Shown: piece after piece, positions 1-10,800 of the stretch
How positions within the stretch are numbered: position 1 is the stretch's first letter
Layout of the letters: each line of letters starts with the position of its first letter
Source of the DNA: Sistotremastrum niveocremeum HHB9708
Taxonomy: Eukaryota; Basidiomycota; Agaricomycetes; Sistotremastrales; Sistotremastraceae
Direction: 5' to 3'
Assembly (NCBI GenBank): GCA_001630475.1
Contig: KV419401.1
Coordinates: forward strand, 372,001-436,000
DNA: 64,000 nt
Position numbers and translations under genes: made by a program
Notes under the pieces: generated by a model
Seen by the model: only the letters and a program-made list of their open reading frames with translations
The model's database searches: none
Told to the model about the DNA's origin: nothing

Positions 1-613
1 GCAGCCCGACACTCAGGATTCTTACGGAGTCGGAGTCGGAGTCGGAGTCGGGCGAGATGATGCCAGTGCGAACTTGGATTGCGGAGAACCGAGATATGCA
101 GCAGTTGCAGCAATTGCAGGAGCTGTAGAAGCTGTAGAAGCTATAGCTGCTGTTGCATCGACCTCTTCATCTTCATCTGTGGCACCACCACTAGTACTAT
201 TCGATCATGCCACTGGACGCTCTCTTGCAATTTCCCCAGCACAACCTCCACTTCGTCCCCCACCAACCCAATTCCAAGCCCTAGTCAGATCGAGGAGTCT
301 CCCAGATTTAACACCGAGAGTTTTGGCACCATCACGGTCATCAAGTCTGAGTCTTACTTCACGTTCAAGCCCAGCTCGACTCACAGGCATATCACATCGT
401 TCGACGAGTCTTCCTGAACTACGTACGCTACATGTCACTCAAGCTCTGAATCTGCGAAATGTCAATATCGACGATAGGGACGGAGATCTCGAGGCCTCTG
501 ATTCGGAGGACCTATCTCAGGCTGAAGAGGATGAAGATATGGGCTTGGGAGAATCTGGAGATTCGACCGATGACTATGGTGTGCTCATCGAATCGGCTCG
601 GAGACAAGATTGA
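1..613 (+). CDS. 3' end of an unknown low-complexity protein gene (partial)
   Basis: An open frame (frame 2) runs from the window edge to a TGA at 611-613, so only the C-terminal ~203 residues are seen and the start lies upstream. It opens with a Gly-Val run encoded by four GGAGTC repeats (26-49). An Ala-rich stretch encoded by GCA/GCT-rich repeats follows, then a Ser/Pro/Arg-rich region with repeated RSRSLPDL-like motifs, and an acidic tail with several Glu/Asp runs ending in ESARRQD. No known domain is visible and the segment looks disordered. The length of the open frame and its skewed composition support coding. Function is unknown. Confidence 0.6.
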   Translation, partial: QPDTQDSYGVGVGVGVGRDDASANLDCGEPRYAAVAAIAGAVEAVEAIAAVASTSSSSSVAPPLVLFDHATGRSLAISPAQPPLRPPPTQFQALVRSRSLPDLTPRVLAPSRSSSLSLTSRSSPARLTGISHRSTSLPELRTLHVTQALNLRNVNIDDRDGDLEASDSEDLSQAEEDEDMGLGESGDSTDDYGVLIESARRQD

Positions 614-1588
614 CGGACATAATCTTCACATACTAATATTTCTTCTTCGGATCTGGATTCGGACGTAGGATACCTTCTCATTATTTTTATTCGTGCATAT
701 TCTTCTCTTTTTTCTTGGTGACATTGGACATTGGATTGGTTGGTTAACGGTATACCCTCTCGTTGTTCGTAGCTTAGCATCGAGGATATTGTTATTCAGT
801 TACAGTTATATACTACTCATACAATCCTCCACACGTTCCCAAAGCATCAATCAAACTCACCAACTTCCTCCAAACCACCTAAGAATCCAAAAGTTAGCGC
901 ACCACTCTCAACACCACAAAAGCCGGAAGAGAGAAGCAAGAATATAAAAAGATCAGAAACCGATGTAGATATCACCAGATACACAGCCCGCCTTGCAAGC
1001 TTGTACACGAGAAGGCTTTAGGGCCGGTTAATAATGTCCGCCCATCGGGATAAATCATCATTGGGCGTCGTTACGAAGAGACGACACGACGCGTGGAGGA
1101 AGGGAGCGATGTGAGGAGGGAAGGAAAGAGTGAAGAATGGGGTGTGAAGGGTGTTCGAGGAAGGGGGGCAAGAGGGACGAAGGAGGGAGAGAAGGAAAGA
1201 AAAGAAAAGCGACTTACGAAACGTCCTAGCACCGAGTGTCGCTCGAAACAAAGACCGACTCCGACCATGAGCTGGAAAGTGGGAGTCAGTAAAAAGGCAA
1301 CAGCGATAAACGAAAAAGGAGGAAGGGGGGATCAGACAAGGCTGAAAACGAGTTGTCCACACCGTCTCGAAAGAGAGACTCGGAATGTGGTAAAGTATGG
1401 TTATATGTTTGTTCATCACGACGAAATACAATATCCAATATCAATCATTAAAGAGACTTACTTAACGAGTCGTTGCGCGTGGTTAGGTGTCGAGGCTTGA
1501 GGGCTTGAGGATGAGGAAAAGGTGAGGATGTGGTTGAGAAAAAGAGTGTCCGGGTTCCGATGCTGTATTCCGAATTTGTACTCGCGCG
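614..1588. other. intergenic, purine-rich, no gene seen
   Basis: This is the 3' flank of the first gene and distal upstream sequence of FES1. A purine-rich (AG) tract spans about 1090-1210. Short open frames on both strands there are compositional and carry no domain. Confidence 0.5.
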
Positions 1589-1606
1589 TTCTGGAAATTT
1601 CACGAA
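1589..1606 (+). promoter_or_regulatory. four-unit heat-shock element upstream of FES1
   Basis: The sequence reads TTC-tg-GAA-at-TTC-ac-GAA, that is, four perfectly alternating 5-bp units of the heat-shock factor consensus nGAAnnTTCn. It lies about 157 bp before the FES1 start codon and 20 bp before a TATA-like box. Hsf1 binds arrays of at least three such units. FES1 is a known heat-inducible Hsf1 target in yeast, so the placement makes functional sense. No footprint data are available here. Confidence 0.75.
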
Positions 1607-1625
1607 GCGCTCATTCGATCCTCAT

Positions 1626-1631
1626 TATAAA
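1626..1631 (+). promoter_or_regulatory. TATA-like box of FES1
   Basis: TATAAA lies about 130 bp upstream of the start codon and just downstream of the heat-shock element. The C/A-rich stretch between 1635 and 1760 would then be the 5' leader. Confidence 0.5.
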
Positions 1632-1762
1632 CCCATCCCCTCATACCCTCTCAACTCATCCCACTCAACTCGCACCAGCCACCAAACATCACCTAATAAT
1701 CTCCAAAAAGACCTCCAAGAAATCCACGATAATCAATCGACGATAATCCCAACAACAATAAA

Positions 1763-3065
1763 ATGGCCGGCCTCGAATCCCTCCTCACCTGGTCCATAGC
1801 AAACTCCTCCCCCACCGCTCCCCCTCCCGATCCCCAAAAACTCAAATCCCTCGATCCAGGAATCATAGACATGATCCTCGGAAAACCCGACGCAGTCCGA
1901 ATGAAAGAATCGCTCGCCCTCGCTTTGGATGAGGAGAAAGAGGAAGAGGAGAGAGTAGATGCGTTGGATGAATTGGAGATGCTTGTTGAGCAGATTGATA
2001 ATGCTAATAGTGAGTTGCTGCAGACCGTAGGGAGGCCCTTACACTTCCCTCGCTGATGTGGTACTGATGGGAAGTAGATCTGACGCCGCTGGGGATGTGG
2101 AAGCCTTTACTGGATTTACTGCATTCGACGGAATCGTCGAAAATCCGTATTCAACTCCTCTGGATCCTCGGCACTGCAGTCCAGAACAACCCAAAGGCCC
2201 AATCAGACGTACGTGCCGACCGCAGGGAGGCCCTCCCCCCTCCTCCCCCTTCCATCCTGACACGAAAATAGTTCCTTTCGTACAACCCCCTCCCGAAGGT
2301 CTTGTCACTCCTCTCTGCCGCAGAGACACCAGACGCAGCTACCCGTTCTAAGGCGGTGTATACGCTCTCTGCGACACTCAAACATTCCCGGGCGGCTGTT
2401 GAATCTTTATCCCTCTCAAACGGGTGGGAAGTGATTCGGGGAGCAATCTCAGGTCCGTCTCCTCCTTATTGCGTTTAGATGAAATGCTGATTTGATGATT
2501 TGATGATTGGATGATTGGATTAGATCCAGATCTGTCCGTTCGACGAAAGACAGTGTTCATGCTCTTCAACCTCCTTTATTCCTCTCCCTCCTCCTCCTCC
2601 GATACCGACCAAGATGGAGGAGGAGGGGTGAATGAGAAGATTTCATTCCCTAATGATCCCAAAGTCGATCCTTCAGAGCGGGAAACGGCGTCGCTCGTCA
2701 AATCTGCATTTACGACTTCATTCCCTCCTTCCACCTCCGCTGCAGCCTCTTCATCTTCCACTACCGCCTCCTCTTCCTCCACCACAGCTGCACGATCCGA
2801 GCCAACCCAATCTGCAAATCCAACAATTCTCCAATCTCTCATATCTTCCCTCCATTCTACCCCCTCCGAAACCCAAGACGTAGACCTCCGCGAAAAAATC
2901 GCAAAATGTCTAGTGTCATACGCAGACGCTAACGGCTCCTTCACTCCCGATCAAAAGGCAGATCTTAGAGGTGTGTTGGATGGGGAAGATAAGAAAAAAG
3001 GTGGTGGAGGGTTGGATTTAGATGCGAGGGATTGGGAAGTTTTGAGCGGGGCTGTTCGGGCGTAG
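1763..3065 (+). CDS. FES1: Hsp70 nucleotide-exchange factor Fes1 (HspBP1 family)
   Basis: Fes1 releases ADP from cytosolic Hsp70 and helps pass misfolded clients to degradation. Four exons: 1763-2009, 2078-2208, 2272-2452 and 2524-3065, with introns of 68, 63 and 71 nt and matching phases, give 366 residues. The N-terminus has the family motif LLTWSIANS (residues 6-14). It is followed by EMLVEQIDNANN, then the armadillo-repeat core with LWILGTAVQNNPKAQSD and SVRRKTVFMLFNLL. The C-terminus is longer than in yeast and carries Ser/Thr-rich and Gly/Lys-rich linkers. The start AAAATGG is the first in-frame ATG after the TATA-like box. A heat-shock element upstream suggests stress induction. Introns 1 and 2 share an 18-nt motif. 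Identity is secure; the splice sites were fitted by eye. Confidence 0.93.
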
Positions 3066-3367
3066 TTTTATACTCAAACAAGTGCTGGCAGATGTAGGAA
3101 TGTTTTGTACACATTTACTCGTGATAGTGCATACTAAAGTGGTGTGAAGACTACTACATGTACACCGTCTCAATAATGGCTACATGTAGCGGCAGAGACG
3201 CTCAGAAAATCAGGAGAGTCGGAATGATCTTGATCCGGCCCGAACTTCCGTTGTCTCACTTCCTACACTCACCTTCAAGCTTCATCTCGCCCGTCTCGAC
3301 CTGACTTGATTATCCTTATTCCTATCATTATTATTATAATCGTAAAACAACAGTCAGACCTTCGTCA
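3066..3367. other. intergenic between FES1 and the trypsin-fold gene
   Basis: About 300 bp. It must hold the FES1 terminator and the promoter of the next gene. An AT-rich run (about 3311-3350) lies just before the next start codon. Nothing else is recognised. Confidence 0.4.
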
Positions 3368-5818
3368 ATGTCCACAAACCCGAACCCGTCTCCATCCCAG
3401 CACCATCCCACTCTCCCACCAGTACTAGCAGATCCTCCAAACTCGGCCACCCAAAACTCACAAAACTCACAAAACTCACAAAATTCTCCTCCAACCGATC
3501 CAAACAATCATTCTCCCTTCCCTCCCTTCCCAGATCCCAAGCTCCACGTGAAAGAATACTCAGAACCCTACGCGCGCTATCACACCCTCCCCACCCGCCC
3601 GAAATTCATAGCTCGCTCTTCCTCTCTCTTGGAACCTTGGATCGAGCCTTGGGGACTGGAAGCTTATTCTGCTTGTAGGGAGATTAGGGGTGTTGGATTG
3701 CATCGGATATGTGATGTCTGGGAGCGCGGAGGCGGAGACGACGACGACGGGGCGGGAGGGGATGGGGATGGGGGAGGGGTGGTCGGTGAGATTGTGCGGT
3801 ATTTAGAGGGGGAGAATGTGCAGTGGACGACCATAGACCCACTCCGTCTTTTCCTCCTTCCCGAAATGAATTCTTCCCCTCTCGCCAACACTAGCGCTAC
3901 GAAGGAAGAAGACGAAGACGGCCCTGTTATCCTATGGATAGGAGTCTACCCCGGATCATTGGAGAAAGAGAGAGGATATGAAGTTTGTCTGGGGATTAGG
4001 GATATATTAAGAGGATGGGGAGTTGGAGATGTACAGGTCGAAATTCGGGAATCTGTCGCCTCGTTTTCCTCCTCTCCCTCCTCTCCCTCTCCCGCGCCCC
4101 AAGTCTCTGCTTCCGCTTCCGCTGTCAGCCCTACTCCAGCTCCAACTCCCGCTCCCGCTACCGCTGGTATCATCGCCAGTGCCAGTGCCACCGATACACC
4201 CTCATCCCCAAAATTATACAAACCAGATCTCTCATACTCCCCAACCGCCTCAGCCCTCGAACCATTCACACCCACCCTCCCCATACCTATATCCCCCGAG
4301 GGCAATACTGGGATAGAAGGGAATGGGACCTTGTTCTTCACTTCTTCTTCTTCGTCTTTGAAGGAGGGGAAGGGGAAGAAGGGATTGTTCATGCTTGTCC
4401 CGGGACATATCGTCCATCCCCACCCAACTGAAAATACGGTCTCAGACTACGTATACGAGAACGAGGACTCCGAGTCTCACTCCGACCCCCACTCGAATTC
4501 GGACTCAACCTCAGGCTCGGAAGAAAACTTGCGGGAGGAGAAGGAGGGGAAGGAAGAGGAGAAGAAGAATATCATATTCCTCGGAACAGGCAAACACGGC
4601 TTCGAATCCCACCTCCACAAAATCGAATCCCAGATCTGTGATACGGAGATTAGGCTGAGGTTCCTTGAGCGTTGTTTGGAGGTAGCCCGGGTCGATCTTG
4701 TCCACCTCCACTCGGTCGACTCGACAGACTCGGCGGACTGCACGGATTCAGATTTGGAACAAGACTCGACGAAGAAAGAAAAGAAAGAAGAAAATGAGAA
4801 GGAAAGGAAAACGGAGTTAAACGAGGCGAAAAAAGATATTGAAAACTTGCAAAAAAAGATCAAAGAAGCTCAATCCAAGATCCTCGCCCTCTCAAACTTA
4901 ATTTCAGACGCTCGAAGAGATTTCGGGGATCCGACAAAGAGGAGGATAGGCTGGGTCGTTTTCGCGCCGGCGGTGGGGTTCATTCCTTCTCCCGTTCCTT
5001 CGCTCGTTCCTTCTCCACTGGCACAGGCTAGCGTCGACGCTGTCATCGGCGGCGGTGATGGTGGGAGCAGTGATAGTGGGAAAAGAAGGGCCATTAGAAA
5101 AGGTCATTGGCGCGATTACGCGATTATCCAAATCGACGAGTCAATAATCGACTCTACGAATTTCCCAGGGAACGCCATTGACTTGGGGACTGAATATTCG
5201 CTTGAAGAGCTCATCAGACTCATGAATCCTCGTCTGGACGATTATTCCGACATTGACCTTGACCTTGATTTTGAGGAGCTGGATTTCGAATTTCCACTCG
5301 ATCGTCTTTTGCGGATTCAGGGCTTTGATGAAGGGAAGGGAGAGATGAAGACGAAGATGGTGTTGAAGAGGGGAGCGGGGAGTGGACTTACGGTTGGACG
5401 ACTTAACAACCTCCGTTCGATCGTCCGGCATCCTTCTACCCACTCATACTCGGAGTCAGTCACCAGTCCCAGCGGCGTAGGATATTCAATGGAACTAGCC
5501 GTCTTCCCACCCCCTACAAGTCGTGCTTTGCAGTACTCAGGTAACCGAGCACGCCCATTCGGCTCGGTAGGGGATAGAGGAGCTGTGGTCGTCAATGGCG
5601 ATGGAGGGATAGTAGGTATGCTCCTCGGGGGCAGTGGTATTAGCTCCCTGAGCCGAAGCACTCGTGACGGCTCCTCCAGTCAAAGGAAGTGGGAAGATGA
5701 ACCTGAGGAATTTGATATCTCGTATGTGAGTGATATCAGGTGTTTGAAGGGGTGTTTGGAGGAGTGTATGGAGGGTGGGGAGGTTGATTTGTATCCTTCT
5801 GCTGACGATCTTTCTTGA
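3368..5818 (+). CDS. trypsin-fold protein of a basidiomycete family, active-site serine replaced
   Basis: A single uninterrupted frame of 816 residues, unusual in this intron-rich window. After a Pro/Asn/Gln-rich leader with NSQ repeats come blocks I recognise from a large Agaricomycete family of unknown role: SACREIRGVGLHRICDVW, PVILWIGVYPGSLEKE, a His-containing block VPGHIVHP (His347), a long Glu/Lys coiled coil (about 470-520), then YAIIQID, NAIDLG, PLDRLLRIQGF and SGLTVGR. Near the end is SVGDRGAVVV (735-738), where family members usually have GDSG. The fold therefore resembles a chymotrypsin-like protease, but the nucleophile Ser is Arg here, so peptidase activity is unlikely. The family match is from memory. 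A spliced-out segment inside the low-complexity parts cannot be excluded. Confidence 0.75.
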   Translation: MSTNPNPSPSQHHPTLPPVLADPPNSATQNSQNSQNSQNSPPTDPNNHSPFPPFPDPKLHVKEYSEPYARYHTLPTRPKFIARSSSLLEPWIEPWGLEAYSACREIRGVGLHRICDVWERGGGDDDDGAGGDGDGGGVVGEIVRYLEGENVQWTTIDPLRLFLLPEMNSSPLANTSATKEEDEDGPVILWIGVYPGSLEKERGYEVCLGIRDILRGWGVGDVQVEIRESVASFSSSPSSPSPAPQVSASASAVSPTPAPTPAPATAGIIASASATDTPSSPKLYKPDLSYSPTASALEPFTPTLPIPISPEGNTGIEGNGTLFFTSSSSSLKEGKGKKGLFMLVPGHIVHPHPTENTVSDYVYENEDSESHSDPHSNSDSTSGSEENLREEKEGKEEEKKNIIFLGTGKHGFESHLHKIESQICDTEIRLRFLERCLEVARVDLVHLHSVDSTDSADCTDSDLEQDSTKKEKKEENEKERKTELNEAKKDIENLQKKIKEAQSKILALSNLISDARRDFGDPTKRRIGWVVFAPAVGFIPSPVPSLVPSPLAQASVDAVIGGGDGGSSDSGKRRAIRKGHWRDYAIIQIDESIIDSTNFPGNAIDLGTEYSLEELIRLMNPRLDDYSDIDLDLDFEELDFEFPLDRLLRIQGFDEGKGEMKTKMVLKRGAGSGLTVGRLNNLRSIVRHPSTHSYSESVTSPSGVGYSMELAVFPPPTSRALQYSGNRARPFGSVGDRGAVVVNGDGGIVGMLLGGSGISSLSRSTRDGSSSQRKWEDEPEEFDISYVSDIRCLKGCLEECMEGGEVDLYPSADDLS

Positions 5819-6267
5819 GTACTTTGTTCGAAATAGATCATGAAATAGAGACCATGTTTTGTGCTACAGTAGGAAATTGATTGTCAAGGGCTTGAGACGG
5901 ACGAACGAGGATGGCGTTTGAACAGCGGAGTTTGAATATAAGCCTTATTTGGAATTTGGCCGGCATGCCGGAGGGTTTGTCGGTTTTCGGGATGTTATAT
6001 CCGGTTTTGGATTTGAACTGGGAGCCAATATTCAAGTAGACGGCTTAGCTAGGTTGGGACGCCTTACAGGCCCTCTAAGAGTCATTTGGCCTTATGTATT
6101 CATTGGCATGTATATGTTGACGGCCGTGTTACTACTGGTAATATAATAACAATGATTTACTTTAGTAATATACATGTACTAGTAATAAATATTAAACACA
6201 AAGCGTCTATTGACACAACACACGATTTCCACGAGGCCCCCGTGCAGATCTAACCACCAGCTAAACC
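5819..6267. other. intergenic, AT-rich toward its 3' half
   Basis: AT-rich sequence with repeated TAATA/AATAA motifs (about 6120-6200) precedes the next gene. The next start codon sits in a good context (ACCATG). Nothing else is recognised. Confidence 0.4.
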
Positions 6268-7816
6268 ATGTCCTCTCCTCCACCCATAGCCGAAGAAAGT
6301 CCAGGAAAAGCTCGTGGAAGACTTATAGCAGAGTATAAAGACGTCGTGTTAAGTTGTATCGACGAAGCTCGCGAAGCGGGATTCATCTATCCGTCAGAAG
6401 GAGAATGTATAGTGGAACGGCATATTGAATCTCGGTCAGAGTTCAGTCTTACTCACGTCGAGTGGTCCGCTCATGGAACTTGAAATGATTTGTCGGGAAC
6501 TTGAAGATACTTTAATGCTCGAGCACAGACGTTGATGCATACTGCTCTTACACTCCTCATCACCGACGCTCTATCCGAAACCACGGACTCAGAATACGTA
6601 GACATGACAGTCAGTTCTCCCCCATCCTATTCACCCTCCATTCCACTCATTAATTCTCGCAGGCCCTAAGAGACGCTTGTCAACTCCCACCAGTAACACT
6701 CGCGCTCTACAAAATCCTCCATGAATGTCGACCATCCCCCTATCCCACACAATACACAAAAATATGTCGCGGACGAGGTAAAAAAGGAGCGAAATTGTGG
6801 ATGGGGTCGATGGTTGTTGAGAAGTACGAAGAGGGAGGTTTTAGGGAAGTTTTAGACTGGATGGGGGAGGTATGTAAGTGGAAGTTGATTCTGGAGGAGA
6901 GTATTCAGAGGTTCGTTCATTAGCTTATCACTGAGATCATGATAGGATGTGCTGATGGGTGGGGTATTGACAGGATTGCGAACAGGGATGATGGGAGGGA
7001 CATGGATAGTCAATGGGGTATCAGAATTGAAGATTTCGACGATCCGCCACTCGCGTGTGATGCTGAGATACCACCCACTCCGGATCCGATGACGATGGAT
7101 GAAGATGACAAACCCGGACTCACTGACGAACCCAGGCAGACTCAGTCTCTGGATCGGACAGCTAGCATGAGTTTGGACTCTGAGCTCGAACCTGGAGGGA
7201 ACCTTCTCCAGGGGACGTCAGCAGGCGGTGAAGAGATAGCGATAGCCAAGAGAGATAGCGCACCGAATGCTATCCAGAAAAATACGTTGAATCAAGATGT
7301 GCAAGGTAACAGCACTTCATCAAGCTCTCGAGGCGTTATATCTTCGGGCGAGAATGCGCCAACTTCGAACGGTTAGAACACTTCATGAACCAAGCAGGGC
7401 ATGCATATAAACTGATCTTTACTTGCTAGCAGATAGTGGTGCAGGTGATGAATCAGCTTCCGAGCCAACATCGAAGTCACAACCCTCTCTGGTATGGAAA
7501 ACCGTCGAAGAATATCGCGTCGAGAGTACGAAAAACGTGGTGACCTCGTTCGGTTCGTGGATGTTTGCCATTAGGTGCCTGAGAAGTACTGAAGCAGCGA
7601 CTATCAGAAGGTTCTGCATCAGTCTCCCCGACGAGCAGCGCAGTTCCGAGTCGTCCTTTAAGTTGGACCTCCGTCGATGTTGGCGGTTCTCAGACTACCT
7701 TATCAAAGCCACATTCTCCTTCAATTATGAAGACTATGCCTGCAAAACGAAAATCTGATCAGATTTCCAGGAATGAAGGGGACCGAGAATATTGGAAACG
7801 GCGTATGCTGGAGTAA
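6268..7816 (+). CDS. unknown multi-exon protein with helical N-terminal half and basic C-terminal tail
   Basis: I do not recognise this gene. Exons supported by phase and splice sites: 6268-6456, 6529-6609, 6663-6910, 6974-7371 and 7433 onward, stop at 7814-7816. The first donor (GTCGAG) is weak. A last intron near 7515-7585 is needed to reach the frame that ends in KRKSDQISRNEGDREYWK, and its exact edges are unresolved. The N-terminal ~190 residues look helical and folded, with RGRLIAEYKDVVLSCIDEA, LTLLITDALSE, a basic CRGRGKKGAKLW and FREVLDWMGEVCKWKLILEE. The rest is acidic and Ser/Thr-rich, then basic with a possible nuclear signal (PAKRKSD). A nuclear role is possible but is inference only. 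Confidence 0.6.
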
Positions 7817-10800
7817 GACCACTTTACCGACGTACTCGCAGCCGACGTACTAGTACTAATCGAGATTTATAGGATTATCTGAAATAGTTTCAGTCAAACA
7901 AACGGACAATGCTTGACATGCCTTTCCGTCGTTACCAGGATTGGATGGGGACCGGTGTACTTTTTGTGAATCAGTGAATCGAGAGAAAATATCGCGGTGA
8001 GAGATTTAGGAAATGATATTGGTAGCGTATGATATGAACCCACGATGTAAACAAAACCCGGATGCTATACATCAATTTCATCCGAGGATGTGTCTGCGGG
8101 GCCTACCCTAAAAACCCCACTGATATCGTTGGCCTAATTAGGCCGACTCGAGATCGCTTTACCTACTCTGACGAGTGACGAGTTCATCCGGATAATCCTC
8201 ACGGATGCCCCTTACTACTTATGCATGCTTTCGGGATAATCGTTCATGATGTTCTTACGTTCGACGGAGATTGCCTTCGCCTCTCACGCTTACCGTAACT
8301 GTAGCCGTATCCGTACTGTACCTGCGATGGCGATATCATCATGACTGCAGTCTGCAGATCGGGATCAGAACGCGCAGATCATTCCTTATCCGGCTTCCCT
8401 GCACGGAATATATATCTCGAACTCCGCATCATGGAGACATGCCCTTTTGGTGTCATGATGGAAATCCCTTTTCATAAAGCCGAGGACCGCCGATTTCGGT
8501 TACAGTATGAGACTTATGGCGGTATGTCTGTTCTGGCTGGCATAATCTTACTGTAATAAACGCAGTGGAACATACCATAGGAACAAGGGACTCAAATTTG
8601 CGGAAGTTGCCACCCCCACCAATGTCGATTTCCCCTTCTGCCGTTGCATCGCGTCTATTTAATGTCACCTTTGTAGCGATGAACAATATATAGACCGAAA
8701 TGTTCCGACGTTTGGTGCGCACACTTATTCGGTTTCGAGGGGATAGACTAACCTAATATTGATGATGACGTTTATCTGAGCGGTCGATTGCTTAGATTGA
8801 TGTAGCCGGACCTAGATATGTATTCGTAGGATTTACGCTCTTGCGAGCTTCCATGCCCAAATCGGGAAGCAACCGGTAATCGTGTTCTATTTTCCCGGCG
8901 CTAACAAGTGGGTTCTCTGCCCCTCACGGAACATCCGGCGATCGCAGCGCAGTCCACGTAAGTTTTACATGTACATCACCGCTAGGATTGGAAAGATGCC
9001 ATATCCGCTGTATAGCGACTAGAGCACATCCAGAAACTGAATTGGACAATTATTAATGAAATGCCTGCACCTGATGGATTTACAGCACAGTAGCTTGAAG
9101 ACGGAGAATAATTACATGTGCGTGGACCCACAGTACAACTCCGCTGAATGTTTCACTCGGCGCGAGTTGGTGATGGATCATTGGCGCAAAAATTGGCCCA
9201 TTTTTAGCGTTCTTGATATGGAAGGTTGAGGTTGAATTCGAGAATGAGAGCATTCGTGTGACCCTAGACGCTGGCTTTGAAAATGGCCTTTCCTTCTACA
9301 GACTTTCGCTTCCAAGATAATCACACTGATCCGCGAAGCACCGGAGACGAGGATGTACTCAGAAAGCCTCTCAAGCGTTCCCCAAGAAATGCATACCCCA
9401 ATGATGGCAATATGATTCGAGTAAAGTATTCGCGGTCAGATCGGAAGCGGCAAGCTACGAGACTAGTTTAGCCAAACGATGACAGTTGACACGTAAACCA
9501 GACTTTCGAAACGAGCAAGAAAATCCTGCTTGGTGATCGAAGAGCGTAAGAGTCGACAAGGAAGGCCAGATAATCAGAGAAACATAATGGTCGTTCAAGA
9601 GTATCTAGATCTGAAAAAGAAAACACGCCAATCAATGGCCCACGTCGATTATCTCACCGAACAGAAAGCACTGCACCGAATATTAGCATGATACTCCCCG
9701 ATAAAAGATTGACACAGTTGCGAGGAGAGCTGATCGGTGACATGATGTAAATGCAGCCTGTAGGAAGCATCGAGAGAGCACCTGGTCCGTGGACGACTCA
9801 AGGCAGAATAAAGTTGACAAGTACATGTTCGCCCGCCAGCATAAGAGCCAAATTCCCGGTTTTCAAAATAATGAGACAATCGCGTCATCATAGCTTTTTG
9901 CGCCCCAGACTAGAGCGCTCCGCTTTACGGGCATTTAGACAACAGTGTGGCATGAGCCGGCCATTGCGTTACGCTGAATGAGCATAGTTCAACACATTGT
10001 GAATGGCCGCGGTCTGGATTTGAGTAGTGAGATACGAGATTTCTGGTGCCTCGCGGAGGAAATGACTTCCTCATTCGTAGAGTAATGCCTGCCAGATTTT
10101 GGCTATCTCGGTCTTCGCCGCCCGGCTACCACATCGAGACGAGATCCTAGACTGAAATCGGACGAATCAGACGTCTGTACGGTATTGTGATTATGCTAAA
10201 CTTCCCGATGAACAGAGAGATTATGAAAGAAAGAAGGGCTGACCTGCCTCCATATGCCACAACACAAGAACCAACTCGAAAATTTGTCCATAGAGGTAGG
10301 TATCCCAGTATCCTCATTCAAATAGTTCCTAAATTTACGTGTCTGTGGGGAAGAATCCTACTGGGGCACCACAGTCACAAGCCGAGATCGAGGCTGGTGA
10401 CGCCGAGTCGCAGACTGAGTGAGTCTCGAGTCTTAATCGACGTTTGAGTCGTTGTGAGAGACCAGGGATTTCTTGACGGAATTTTGGATATACGAAGACA
10501 AAATACGCACGTATACAGTCTAGGACCACGCGTCAACCAGCCCGAGGCTGCTTCAATGTTAATGGTAGCTGTAGTTGGTGGTGGTCACGGTTGCGAGGTT
10601 CGAGCCGAGGTTTGCGGAGTTTCAATATTTCTTTTCCTAATTCTCGTGTCGAGCCAGCAGCAAGCCCTCGATCCGGATAAGCTATTAATAAATTGGACAC
10701 AAGGTTGGCATCAGGTAGTCCAGTGAGTTTTATTTCGTCACTTAGTCTCATCATGTTATATTTACTTCGACCGAACTGCCCGCGCCGAAGATGTACCTCA

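Noticed and set aside
1090-1500. Long purine-rich open frames upstream of FES1
   Set aside because: Both strands stay open because of AG/CT bias, not because of coding; no domain.
10555-10605. tRNA-like A-box and B-box resemblance
   Set aside because: The boxes are imperfect and the flanks do not fold into acceptor and anticodon stems.
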